Positions 24,390 through 32,201 of a stretch of DNA of 64,000 nt are shown one piece after another. Position 1 is the stretch's first letter. Every line of letters begins with the position of its first letter. Below the pieces are notes generated by a model. That model was given only the letters and a program-made list of their open reading frames with translations, did no database searches and had not been told where the DNA came from. The translations under genes were made by a program, and so were the position numbers. The DNA is from Micromonospora eburnea (GTDB taxonomy: Bacteria; Actinomycetota; Actinomycetes; Mycobacteriales; Micromonosporaceae), in the NCBI RefSeq assembly GCF_900090225.1, contig NZ_FMHY01000002.1, positions 6,200,001-6,264,000 on the forward strand, in the 5' to 3' direction.

Positions 24390-24647
24390 TCAGACCGGTC
24401 TACCTCGAGGTGGAACACCGCGGACATCGGTGCGCTTCTTGGCGCCGACGATGCCCATGCCCGTGAAGCCACTGGTCCCCTCGACTTCCGCCAGCGCTGC
24501 CATGAGCAGGTTCAGCTCGGCCTGAACCTGGACCTGGTGCACCTGCGAAACCGACGGTCGAGCGGCAAGGGCCACCCGGACGGCCGACAGCGGAGCGCAG
24601 GCAGCTGGCATCGCCGCCGGACGCTCGTAAACGTAGGTCTTCTCCAT
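24390..24647 (-). CDS. Upstream ORF of the whiB7 leader (85 residues)
   Basis: The frame starts at an ATG with GGGAGG about 8 bases upstream and encodes MEKTYVYERPAAMPAACA, then Ala/Val-rich and Gln-rich helix-like stretches and a basic end (KKRTDVRGVPPRGRPV). It lies entirely in the leader, and its TGA sits in the antiterminator-like hairpin. This fits a regulatory upstream ORF whose translation state controls termination, as known for whiB7/wblC in other actinomycetes. At 85 codons it is long for that purpose, so the peptide itself might also have a role. Confidence 0.7.
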   Translation of the reverse strand: MEKTYVYERPAAMPAACAPLSAVRVALAARPSVSQVHQVQVQAELNLLMAALAEVEGTSGFTGMGIVGAKKRTDVRGVPPRGRPV

Positions 24648-24736
24648 TGATGCCACCTCCCTGACTTTCCTCGTGCCGACCATGGACTCATCCCCCGTGA
24701 GCAGCCCGAATGACGCCGCTCGTGAGGTGTGCTCTG

Positions 24737-24797
24737 AGGCTATTCCTCGCCTCGGGGCGAGGGCAAACGATTTACGGCAAGATCTAAAAACTTTTCT
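24737..24797 (-). promoter_or_regulatory. Probable autoregulated whiB7 promoter
   Basis: On the minus strand TTGCCC (24766-24761) is followed after 18 bases by TAGCCT (24742-24737). Immediately upstream is AT-rich DNA (TAAATCG, and AGAAAAGTTTTTAGATC at 24797-24781), as expected for WhiB7 binding next to the -35. The AT-rich part overlaps the last codons of uvrD2. Confidence 0.6.
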
Positions 24798-26931
24798 GTG
24801 GGCAGACATCGTCCACCGCCGCGCCCGCCACCAGAGCCAGCACGGTATCACCGTAAAGTCCCAGTTTGCGGGGTCCGATCCCGGCGATCGCGATCAGCTC
24901 CTCGCTGCGTCCCGGCCGCCGCTCGGCCAGCGCAACCAGCGTCGCGTCGGTGAAGACCACGTACGCCGGCACGCGCTGCGCCTCGGCCACCCGCTGCCGC
25001 CACTCGCGCAGCCGCTCGTGCAGCTCCTCGTCGAGGTCGGACGGGCAGGTCGGGCAACGCCCGAGCTTGCGGTCCGCCCCGGCGAGCAGGGTGGCGCCGC
25101 AGATCCGGCAGGAGATCACCTGGGTCCGGCGTCGCTCGGTGCGCCGGGCCGCGCCGGCACCGGCCCGCTCGGTGCCGCCCGAGCGGTCGAGCTGCGGCAG
25201 GAAGCGGGACGGCCGCCGGGCCCGTCCGCCCGGCGAGCGGGCCGCGGCGTACGACAGCCAGAGCCACTCCCGAGCCCGGGTGATCCCCACGTAGAGCAGC
25301 CGCCGCTCCTCCTCGACCTGCTCCGGCGTCTTGGCGTAGGAGGTGGGCAGGGTGCCCTCGACGAGGCCGACCAGGAAGACCGCGTCCCACTCCAGGCCCT
25401 TGGCGGAGTGCAGCGAGGCCAGCGTCACCCCCTCCACCGTGGGCACGTGCTGCTGGGCCGCCCGCCTGGCCAACTCCTCGTTGAAGTCGGCCAGCGTCAC
25501 CGGCCGCTCGACCGCGGCGGCCTCCCCGATCGGCACCACCGGCGGCGTCGCCGCGTATTCCTCGGCGAGCTGGACCAGGGCGGCGAGCGCCTCCCACCGC
25601 TCCCGGGCGGCACCGCCGGCCGGGGGCGCGTCGGGCGCCCAGCCGACCGCGGCGAGCCCCTCCACCACGGCGGCCGGCAGTGGGGTCTCCCCAGGGATGG
25701 ACCGGGTGGCGGCACGCAGCGCCACCATCGCCTGCCGCACCTCGGGCCGTTCGAAGAAGCGTTCCGCCCCCTGCACCTGGTACGGCACCCGCGCCTCGGT
25801 GAGCGCCTTCTCGTACGCCTCGGACTGCGCGTTGGTGCGGAACAGCACCGCGATCTCCCGGGCCGGGGTGCCGCCGTCGATCAGCGTCCGGCAGCGGGCG
25901 GCGACCGCGTTCGCCTCGGCCGGCTCGTCGGTGAAGATCCGCAACTCGGGTTCGGGGCCGGGCGCGCGCTGGCCGTGCAGCTCCAGCCGCAGCCGGGCCT
26001 CGGCGCCCCGGGCCTGCGAGATCACCGCGTTGGCCAGCCCGACCACCTGCGGCGTGGAACGGTAGTCGCGGACCAGCCGGACCACCGTGGCGGTGCGGTA
26101 CCGACGCGGGAAGTCGACCAGGTACGACGAGGTCGCCCCGGTGAACGAGTAGATCGTCTGGCTGGCGTCGCCGACCACGGTCAGGTCGTCCCGGCCGCCG
26201 AGCCAGGCGTCCAGCAGCCGCTGCTGGAGCGGGTTGACGTCCTGGTACTCGTCGACGACGAAGTGCCGGTACTGGCCGCGTACCTGCTCGGCGACGTCGG
26301 CGTGCTCCTCGACGCCCCAGACGGCGGCGCGCAGCATGTCCTCGAAGTCGATCACGCCGTTGCCGCGCTTGAGCCGCTCGTACGCGGCGAAGACCTCGGC
26401 CACCTTCGCCGGCTCGTACGGGGTCTCCCGCAGCGCCTTGGCCGCGGCCACCACGTACTCTCCGGGCTCGACCAGGGATGACTTGGCCCACTCGATCTCA
26501 CCGGCGAGGTCGCGGGCGGCGGCCCGGTCGGCGCGCAGGCCCACCTTGGCGGCGGCCAGGGTGACCACCCGGACCTTGCTGTCCAGCAGCTCCGGCATGG
26601 CGCGCCCGTCCAGCAGCCGGGGCGCGAAGTAGCGCACCTGGCGCAGCGCCGCCGCGTGGAAGGTGCGTGCCTGGACGTTGCCCACCCCGAGCGCGGCGAG
26701 CCGGGCCCGCATCTCGGCGGCGGCACGGGCGGTGAAGGTGACCGCCAGCACGTGCCGGGCGGAGATGTCGCCGGTGAGCGCGCGGTGGGCGATCCGGGCG
26801 GTCACCGCCCGGGTCTTGCCGGTCCCGGCGCCGGCCAGGATGCACACCGGACCGGCCGGGGCGGTCACCGCGGACCGCTGCTCCGGATCCAGTCCGGCGA
26901 GCACCCGTTCCGCCGCTGAGTGAACCGCCAC
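24784..26931 (-). CDS. uvrD2: UvrD2-type superfamily 1 DNA helicase with HRDC domain
   Basis: A 715-residue 3'-5' helicase. Walker A is GAGTGKT (34-40), Walker B VVDEYQDVNP, and motifs such as TVVGDASQTIYSFTGA and SLHSAKGLEWDAVF are intact. The tetracysteine element typical of UvrD2 (CRICG and RCPTC) comes at about residues 605-630, followed by a C-terminal HRDC domain (~640-710) with SEELIAIAGIGPRKLG. In mycobacteria UvrD2 is essential for growth. It diverges from the mycoredoxin gene, and its 3' end overlaps the whiB7 promoter's upstream element. Confidence 0.95.
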   Translation of the reverse strand: MAVHSAAERVLAGLDPEQRSAVTAPAGPVCILAGAGTGKTRAVTARIAHRALTGDISARHVLAVTFTARAAAEMRARLAALGVGNVQARTFHAAALRQVRYFAPRLLDGRAMPELLDSKVRVVTLAAAKVGLRADRAAARDLAGEIEWAKSSLVEPGEYVVAAAKALRETPYEPAKVAEVFAAYERLKRGNGVIDFEDMLRAAVWGVEEHADVAEQVRGQYRHFVVDEYQDVNPLQQRLLDAWLGGRDDLTVVGDASQTIYSFTGATSSYLVDFPRRYRTATVVRLVRDYRSTPQVVGLANAVISQARGAEARLRLELHGQRAPGPEPELRIFTDEPAEANAVAARCRTLIDGGTPAREIAVLFRTNAQSEAYEKALTEARVPYQVQGAERFFERPEVRQAMVALRAATRSIPGETPLPAAVVEGLAAVGWAPDAPPAGGAARERWEALAALVQLAEEYAATPPVVPIGEAAAVERPVTLADFNEELARRAAQQHVPTVEGVTLASLHSAKGLEWDAVFLVGLVEGTLPTSYAKTPEQVEEERRLLYVGITRAREWLWLSYAAARSPGGRARRPSRFLPQLDRSGGTERAGAGAARRTERRRTQVISCRICGATLLAGADRKLGRCPTCPSDLDEELHERLREWRQRVAEAQRVPAYVVFTDATLVALAERRPGRSEELIAIAGIGPRKLGLYGDTVLALVAGAAVDDVCPQKSF

Positions 26932-27025
26932 AACAAGGAATCATCTCAGCCCTCCGCGATGTTGCAGCGGCTAGCCTGGCCTGATCCGGCCGGGCGTGAG
27001 CCTTCCCCCCTTGGAGGACCTGACC

Positions 27026-27268
27026 ATGTTGACGATGTATTCCACCCCGTGGTGCGGCTACTGCCACCGGCTGAAGTCGCAGCTCGACCGGGAGGGCATC
27101 GGGTACGAGGTGGTCGACATCGAGCAGGATCCGCAGGCCGCGGAGTTCGTGATGAGCGTCAACGGTGGCAACCAGACCGTCCCGACCCTGCGTTTCGCCG
27201 ATGGCAGCGCCCTCACCAACCCCTCGATCACCCAGGTCAAGCAGCACCTGGCCGCCCTCTCCGCCTGA
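27026..27268 (+). CDS. mrx1: Mycoredoxin-1-like glutaredoxin
   Basis: An 80-residue thioredoxin-fold protein. The active site is TPWCGYC (Cys10, Cys13), with the cis-Pro loop TVPTLRF and the GGNQ-VPT pattern typical of actinobacterial mycoredoxins. It would reduce mycothiol mixed disulfides using mycothiol; mshB at 58321 provides mycothiol synthesis in the same genome. The ATG at 27026 has GGAGG about 9 bases upstream. It diverges from uvrD2, as Rv3198A does from Rv3198c in M. tuberculosis. Confidence 0.92.
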   Translation: MLTMYSTPWCGYCHRLKSQLDREGIGYEVVDIEQDPQAAEFVMSVNGGNQTVPTLRFADGSALTNPSITQVKQHLAALSA

Positions 27269-27299
27269 CCCACCACCGCCCCGCCCCCGCCCCCGTCCC

Positions 27300-27365
27300 G
27301 CCCCGGCATCACGAAGTTATCGCCCTTGAGCAGGGCGTGTCGTGACGACAACTTCATGATCGACG
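27300..27365. repeat. Hairpin-forming dispersed repeat, copy 1
   Basis: The ends ATCACGAAGTTATCGCCC and GACGACAACTTCATGATCG are imperfect inverted repeats of ~15 bases. The reverse complement aligns with 45210-45275. It lies 32 bases past the mycoredoxin stop and may double as a terminator. Confidence 0.7.
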
Positions 27366-27720
27366 GCGGGCAACGGGTGGCGAGGGGCCGGGATGGGGGT
27401 GGGGTCAGCGGTAACCGGCCGCCACCGCGTAGATGATCCAGACGGCGTGGTGCCGGGCCTGAGGAACGGCCGACGCCGGTACCGGTCGACGAGCCAGCCG
27501 ACCAGCGCGGCCAGGACCATCGGCGCGACGATCGCGAAGACGGATCGCCCTGGCTATGCCGTCCGAGCCGGTCAGGCGCCCTTCCAGAGTCCACTTTTTG
27601 TCGCAAGACACGCCCTCGCCGGAACCTCCGATACCGGTCGCGCCGTCCATACTGACCGTGGGGGCCGAACTTCATACAGTTACCGTCGCGTGCGGCGACG
27701 GTCGACGGAAAGAGGACACC
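27366..27720. other. 355-base region with possible membrane-protein remnant
   Basis: The minus strand shows a short frame with a helix followed by Arg (VLAALVGWLVDRYRRRPFLR), and a neighbouring frame ending AVWIIYAVAAGYR. Together they look like one small membrane protein broken by a frameshift, but no start or complete frame fits. The rest of the region is upstream sequence of the XRE gene, with GAAAGAGGACACC directly before its GTG. Confidence 0.3.
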
Positions 27721-28701
27721 GTGCCTCCTGCCGTACCAGGCCCGATCCTGCGGCGTCGCAGGCTCGGCACCGAGTTGCGCCGGCTGCGTGAGCGCGCCGG
27801 CCTCACCGGCGATCAGGTCATCGAGCGGATCGGCTGGGCCTCCGCGTCCAAACTGTCCCGCCTGGAGAACGGGCGCAGCCGTCCCGATCCCGACGACGTC
27901 GGCGTCCTGCTGGCCCTCTACGAGGCCGACGATGAGCTGCGCGAGGAACTGCTGGGGATCACCCTGGAAGCCGGCGACATGCGGGGCTGGCTGCGCAACT
28001 TCCCGGTGATGACCCAGCAGCAACGCGGCTTCGCCGAACTGGAGGCGGGCTGCGCCGAGATCTCCGAGTACAACCCGGTGCTGGTCCCCGGGCTGCTCCA
28101 GACCCCGGGGTACGCCCGGCACCGGATCAGCTCCGCGTCCCGGGTGGCGGAGCAGGCCGGCGACGCGGAGGGCGAGGACCCGGAGACCGAGGTACGCGCC
28201 CGCCAGGCCCGCCAGTCGCTACTGACCCGCTCCCCCGACGCGCCGCGCTACACGGCGGTGCTGGAGGAGGCGGCGCTCGGCCGGCGGGCCGGCCCACCGG
28301 CGGTGCTGCACGAGCAGATCGTCCACCTCTGCGAGCTGGCCATGCTGCCGAATGTGACGCTGCACCTGCTGCTGCGCGACACCCGGATCGGCGACTGGTA
28401 CCTCCCGCCGACCGCGTTCTCGGTCTACCGGTTCGCCGATCCGCTCGACCCGGAGACCCTGGCCATCGAGGGCGGGTTCACCGACGTCATGTCGACCGAG
28501 GCAAACACCCTAAATCGCTATAAAGTGGTGTTCGAGTGGCTACGCTCGGCGGCGCTCTCCGCATCGGACACCCTCTCCTGGCTCATCGAGGCGACGGGAC
28601 GGCTGACCGAATCGGCAGTCGAGTCCACTGCGGCGTTCGGGCCGGCATCGGCGCCGGCCCAGCGCCGCCGCGGCTCGGGCCGCCTGACGACGGACCGGTG
28701 A
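27721..28701 (+). CDS. XRE-family regulator with DUF5753 domain
   Basis: A 326-residue protein. Residues ~10-75 form a helix-turn-helix of the Cro/C1 type (LGTELRRLRERAGLTGDQVI, SASKLSRLENGRSRPDPDDV). The rest is the DUF5753 domain found in Streptomyces-type regulators (EYNPVLVPGLLQTPGYAR; VVFEWLRSAALS). Such proteins act with a small DUF397 partner, which is encoded 75 bases downstream. The GTG at 27721 has a GAGG 6 bases upstream. The 3' part contains a locally AT-rich patch (AACACCCTAAATCGCTATAAA). Targets are unknown; BldB/WhiJ-like developmental roles are known for relatives. Confidence 0.9.
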   Translation: MPPAVPGPILRRRRLGTELRRLRERAGLTGDQVIERIGWASASKLSRLENGRSRPDPDDVGVLLALYEADDELREELLGITLEAGDMRGWLRNFPVMTQQQRGFAELEAGCAEISEYNPVLVPGLLQTPGYARHRISSASRVAEQAGDAEGEDPETEVRARQARQSLLTRSPDAPRYTAVLEEAALGRRAGPPAVLHEQIVHLCELAMLPNVTLHLLLRDTRIGDWYLPPTAFSVYRFADPLDPETLAIEGGFTDVMSTEANTLNRYKVVFEWLRSAALSASDTLSWLIEATGRLTESAVESTAAFGPASAPAQRRRGSGRLTTDR

Positions 28702-28776
28702 TCCACGGGGATCTGGCAGTCCGGACGGGCGGCGTCACTCGTCCCCATCGGAGCACTCCAGATCAGGAGCAGAACC

Positions 28777-29016
28777 ATGAACGAGATCCGCAACAGCTCG
28801 TGCGACCTCGCGCAGCAGTTGGCCGGTGCCGCCTGGCGCAAGAGCACCCGCAGTCAGACCTCGAACTGCGTTGAGGTCGCGCCCCTGCGTACCGGGCCGG
28901 CGGCGGTGGCGCTCCGGGACAGCAAGAACCCGAGCGGGCCGGTGCTGTTGTTCAACCGGGCCGGATGGCTGGGCTTCATCGCCGGCGCGAAGAACGGTCA
29001 GTTCGCGCTGAACTGA
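28777..29016 (+). CDS. DUF397 small protein
   Basis: A 79-residue protein with the family patterns AAWRKSTRSQTSNCVEVA, VALRDSKNPSGPVL and NRAGWLGFI. DUF397 proteins are small partners of XRE/DUF5753 regulators (WhiJ-like systems), and one such regulator lies directly upstream on the same strand. It probably binds or modulates that regulator. Confidence 0.93.
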   Translation: MNEIRNSSCDLAQQLAGAAWRKSTRSQTSNCVEVAPLRTGPAAVALRDSKNPSGPVLLFNRAGWLGFIAGAKNGQFALN

Positions 29017-29225
29017 TCCACCGAGCGCACCGGGGCCGTTGGCGTCGCGCCGACGGCCCCGTCGCGTATCCGCCCCCGACAATGGTGCTGACCTGGACTC
29101 ATCCGATCGGTCGACGCCCCCGAACGATCGTCGAGTTTCACTTGCTGAGACGAACACCGGGCGTAACATGTCAAAAGAGTGACGTGGAAGTTCCAGCGCG
29201 TATCCGTCCGTCCCGGGGGACACCC

Positions 29226-29495
29226 ATGCGGTTCCTGATCGTCCGCACCGAGATCCGTGCCGCCGCCGACACCGACATCGCCGCCGCCTGGGCCGGTGGC
29301 GGCCGACTGCGGGACGAGACCACCACGCCGGAGCCACGCCGCCAGGTCGTCCACGCCGAGGACCGGGACGCCGCCCTGCTGCTGGCCCGGGCTCTGGCGT
29401 GCGTCGGAGCCGTACGCGCCGGCCGGCACCGGGTCAAGGTGCTCCCGCTCGAGGAGGCCGACCCCGGTCACCCCTACCGCTGGGACGGCGGCTGA
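29226..29495 (+). CDS. Hypothetical 89-residue protein
   Basis: A short soluble protein beginning MRFLIVRTEIRAAADTDIAA. It has no Cys-rich motif besides one Cys, no signal or membrane segment, and ends HPYRWDGG. The start lies behind CCGGGGGAC. I do not recognise the family. It is co-oriented with the XRE/DUF397 pair but separated by 210 bases that hold no gene I can see. Confidence 0.6.
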   Translation: MRFLIVRTEIRAAADTDIAAAWAGGGRLRDETTTPEPRRQVVHAEDRDAALLLARALACVGAVRAGRHRVKVLPLEEADPGHPYRWDGG

Positions 29496-29639
29496 CCACA
29501 GCTGACGTCCGTCGTGGTCGGACCGGCTCCCCCGCCGCGTTCCCTGCCTCACCCGGCCGCGACGGCCCGTTTTCCCGGCCCGGGACCGCCGCGGCAACGA
29601 CGGTTCCGGGCCGGGGCCACGTCCCGCCGCCCTCCACGG

Positions 29640-30584
29640 TCAGGAGTGGCCGTCGAGCCAGCGATGGACGAGAAACAGGGCGATCGAGGAGGGCGGCGGG
29701 AGGACCAGCCGCTCCCCGCACACGTCGACCACCTCCCCGGCCAGCGCCGCGCCGATCTCCCGCCGGGTGAACCAGCGGGCGTGGGCGATCTCCGCGGGAT
29801 CCACCCGGATCGGCTCGTCGGCGTCGGCGCGGGCCAGGAAGCCGAGCATCAGCGAGCCGGGGAACGGCCAGGACTGGCTGCCCGCGTACGAGATCTCCGC
29901 GACCTCGACGCCGACCTCCTCGCGGACCTCGCGGAGCACGGCGGCCTCGGCCGACTCCCCCGGCTCGACGTAGCCGGCCAGGCAGGAGTAGCGGCGCTCC
30001 CCCGGGGTGTGTGCCCAGGCGGCGTTGCTGCCGAGCAGGCAGCGCCCCTCCGGGCCGTCCACCGCGTCGTGGACCAGCACGATCATCGCCGGGTCCGTGT
30101 GCGGCCAGACCCGCTGGCCGAGCGCGTCGACCCGTGACCAGCCGGCCTCGTCGACCTGCGTGGAGTGCCCGCTGATCGACGAGTAGCCGTGCCGGACGTG
30201 CCAGTTCAACAGGGCGAGCCCGGTGGTGAAGATCCCCGCGTCCCGGTCGGCCAGCAGGTGCCCCACGTCGCGCAGGCTGACCCGGCGGGTGCCGGGCAGC
30301 TCCGGCAGCGGCGCGTCCACCGCGAAGACCGGTACGCCGTCCGGCTCGATGCCGAGGAACATCGGCACCGAGCGGGGCACCTCGGGCAGCTCGTCCGGGC
30401 CGACCAGCACCAGCTCCGGCGGGGCGGCCTCACCGCGCACCAGCGCCCGGCCATCGTCGGTCGAGTCCAGCACCAGCACCCGGGCCCGCTCCCACGCCTC
30501 GGCGAGCCAGTCCGGGTCGGTACGCCGGTGCGCCGCCCGGTCCAGCGTGGACCGGGCCAGTGGCGGACAGACCTCGCCGCTCAC
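29640..30584 (-). CDS. nudC: NudC-like NADH pyrophosphatase (Nudix hydrolase)
   Basis: A 314-residue Nudix hydrolase. The Nudix box runs from Gly204 to Gly225 (GYVEPGESAE, REVREEVG), and SQSWPFPGSLM (236-246) is the marker of NADH pyrophosphatases, which split NAD(H) and can remove NAD caps from RNA. The zinc ribbon normally between the two domains is missing its Cys: the region WHVRHGYSSISGHSTQ has Ser where CxxC is expected. The GTG at 30584 is the most likely start. The mycobacterial nudC also follows the uvrD2/mycoredoxin pair. Confidence 0.88.
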   Translation of the reverse strand: MSGEVCPPLARSTLDRAAHRRTDPDWLAEAWERARVLVLDSTDDGRALVRGEAAPPELVLVGPDELPEVPRSVPMFLGIEPDGVPVFAVDAPLPELPGTRRVSLRDVGHLLADRDAGIFTTGLALLNWHVRHGYSSISGHSTQVDEAGWSRVDALGQRVWPHTDPAMIVLVHDAVDGPEGRCLLGSNAAWAHTPGERRYSCLAGYVEPGESAEAAVLREVREEVGVEVAEISYAGSQSWPFPGSLMLGFLARADADEPIRVDPAEIAHARWFTRREIGAALAGEVVDVCGERLVLPPPSSIALFLVHRWLDGHS

Positions 30585-30621
30585 ACCGCCGCCCCGCTGC
30601 TCAGCCCGATGGTCCGCTCGC

Positions 30622-31959
30622 TCACGCCGGCTCCGTCCGGACCTCGGTGAGCGCGGCCAGCGGCTCCGCGATCCGCTCGGCGTCACCGAGGATCACGGTG
30701 ACCGCCTTCGCCGGTGCGAGGTAGCGTGCCGCCGCCTCGGCGACGTCGTCCACGGTCGCCTTCGCCAGCCGGGCGGCATGCTCGGCGAGGAAGTCCAGGC
30801 GCAGCCCGTTGCCGGCGTACGCGCTGGTCAGCGATGCCAGCCCGGCCTGGGTCGACATGCCGAGCTGGAGCGTGCCGAGGGCGTACTGGCGGGCCTGCTC
30901 CAGCTCCTCCGGCTTGGCCGGCAGGGCGGCGAGGCGACCCAGCTCGTACCAGGTCTCCAGCAGCGCGGGTGCGGTGACCTCGGTGGCCACCTCGGCGGCG
31001 GCGACCAGCACCGACCCGGCCACCGAATGCTCCACCACCGAGTGCGGCCCGTACGTGTAGCCCTTGTCCTCCCGGATGTTCTCCACCCAGCGGGACGAGA
31101 AGTAACCACCGAAGAGCAGGTTGGCCAGTTGCAGGGCGGCGTGGTCGGGGTGCGTACGGGGCACCGCCGGCAGGGCGATCCGCAGCGAGGACTGCACCGA
31201 ACCGGGCCGATCGACCAGCAGCAGCGGGCCGGGCTCCAGCGGCGGCGCGGGCGGCAGCTCAACGACCTTCCCGGCCCCGTCCCAGCCGGCGAGCGCCTGT
31301 TCGGCGGCGTCCAGGGCCCGTTCCGGCTGCACGTCGCCGACCAGCACCAGCACCGCGCCGGCCGGGTGCACCCGCTCGGCGTGCAGCTTGCGCAGCACCG
31401 GTGGCCGAACCGTGCGCACCTCGTCCGGCTCGGGGGTCTGCACCGCGTACGGATGCTTGCCGTAGATCCGCTTGAGCAGCGCGGTCCGGGCCAGGTGAGC
31501 GGGCTGGCTCCGGGCGACCTGGATCCGGTCGACCAGTCGGTCCCGCTCGGTCTCCACCCAATCACCGGGGTAGACGGCCCCGGTCAGCACGTCGGCGAGC
31601 AGCTCCAGCATCCGGCCCAGGCCGCTGACCAGGCTGGCCCCGGACAGCATCAGCCGGTCCGGGTCGATCCCGGCGGAGAGCCCGCCGCCGACCTTCTGCA
31701 GCTCGGCCGCGATCTGGGTCGCGGTGTGCGTCGCCGTGCCGGAAAGGATGGTCTGCGCGAGCATCCCGCCGCGGGCCAGGTGGGTACGCCCGAACGGCAT
31801 CCACAGCCGCAGCTCGACCAGCGGAACCGCCTTCCGGCGTACGGCGATCACGGTGAGCCCGTTGGCGAGCGTGCGCTCGGCCTGCGTCGGCACCTTGAGC
31901 CTGCGGGTGGGCCCGAGCGGCGGCAGCGGCCGGGTCCCGGTCTCCACGGTTGCCGTCAC
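30622..31959 (-). CDS. M16-family peptidase-like protein, catalytically silent partner
   Basis: A 445-residue protein with the two-lobed M16 fold pattern (ERTLANGLTVIAVRRKAVPL at the start, EDKGYTYGPHSVVEHS in the second half). The zinc motif HxxEH is absent: the matching segment reads GGMLAQTILSGT. Such silent subunits pair with an active M16 partner, here encoded upstream at 32195-33502. The GTG at 31959 overlaps the stop of the repeat ORF (GTGA) and has GGAGGA 6 bases upstream. Confidence 0.9.
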   Translation of the reverse strand: MTATVETGTRPLPPLGPTRRLKVPTQAERTLANGLTVIAVRRKAVPLVELRLWMPFGRTHLARGGMLAQTILSGTATHTATQIAAELQKVGGGLSAGIDPDRLMLSGASLVSGLGRMLELLADVLTGAVYPGDWVETERDRLVDRIQVARSQPAHLARTALLKRIYGKHPYAVQTPEPDEVRTVRPPVLRKLHAERVHPAGAVLVLVGDVQPERALDAAEQALAGWDGAGKVVELPPAPPLEPGPLLLVDRPGSVQSSLRIALPAVPRTHPDHAALQLANLLFGGYFSSRWVENIREDKGYTYGPHSVVEHSVAGSVLVAAAEVATEVTAPALLETWYELGRLAALPAKPEELEQARQYALGTLQLGMSTQAGLASLTSAYAGNGLRLDFLAEHAARLAKATVDDVAEAAARYLAPAKAVTVILGDAERIAEPLAALTEVRTEPA

Positions 31960-32198
31960 TGATCTTCCTCCGTTCGCGACTGCAAGGCTCGCAAACCCGG
32001 CTCACTCCTCGCGCTCACCGAGCCGGTCCTCGTTCGCGACTGCAAGGCTCGCAAACCCGGCTCACTCCTCGCGCTCACCGGGCCGGTCTTCGTTCGCGAC
32101 TGCGGGGCTCGCAAACCCGGCTCACTCCTCGCGCTCACCGGGCCGGTCTTCGTTCGCGACTGCGGGGCTCGCAAACCCGGCTCACTCCTCGCGCTCAC
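31956..32198 (-). CDS. 80-codon repeat ORF linking the two M16 genes
   Basis: The frame runs through four 60-base repeats and would encode the unit VSARSEPGLRAPQSRTKTGP four times with small changes. Its GTG overlaps the stop of the upstream M16 gene (GTGA), with GGGAGG 6 bases before; its TGA overlaps the GTG of the downstream M16 gene. The peptide is basic and low-complexity and may have no function of its own. A translation-relay role between the subunits is inferred from the overlaps. Confidence 0.5.
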   Translation of the reverse strand: MSARSEPGLRAPQSRTKTGPVSARSEPGLRAPQSRTKTGPVSARSEPGLRALQSRTRTGSVSARSEPGLRALQSRTEEDQ

Positions 32199-32201
32199 CG
32201 G
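31971..32201. repeat. Four tandem 60-bp repeats between M16 genes
   Basis: Units start CGTTCGCGACTGC at 31971, 32031, 32091 and 32151, the last one truncated near 32201. They differ by a few bases (AAGG/GGGG, GAGCC/GGGCC, TCC/TTC). The 60-base period keeps a 20-codon frame. There are no spacers between units. Confidence 0.95.

Larger units (their letters stand above)
24249..24730 (-). promoter_or_regulatory. whiB7 leader with attenuator
   Basis: A ~480-base untranslated leader precedes whiB7. In transcript order it holds an 85-codon upstream ORF (24647 to 24390), a hairpin formed by two CCTCGAGG copies (arms 24402-24410 and 24362-24370, inner stem GGTCTGA/TCAGACC), and an intrinsic terminator (24365-24320). 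The upstream ORF's TGA lies inside the first hairpin, and that hairpin and the terminator share bases 24362-24365. A ribosome reaching the stop would open the first hairpin and allow termination; a stalled one would let it form and permit readthrough. Confidence 0.75.

Noticed and set aside
31971..32201. Possible CRISPR array
   Set aside because: The 60-bp units are directly adjacent without unique spacers and no cas gene is present.
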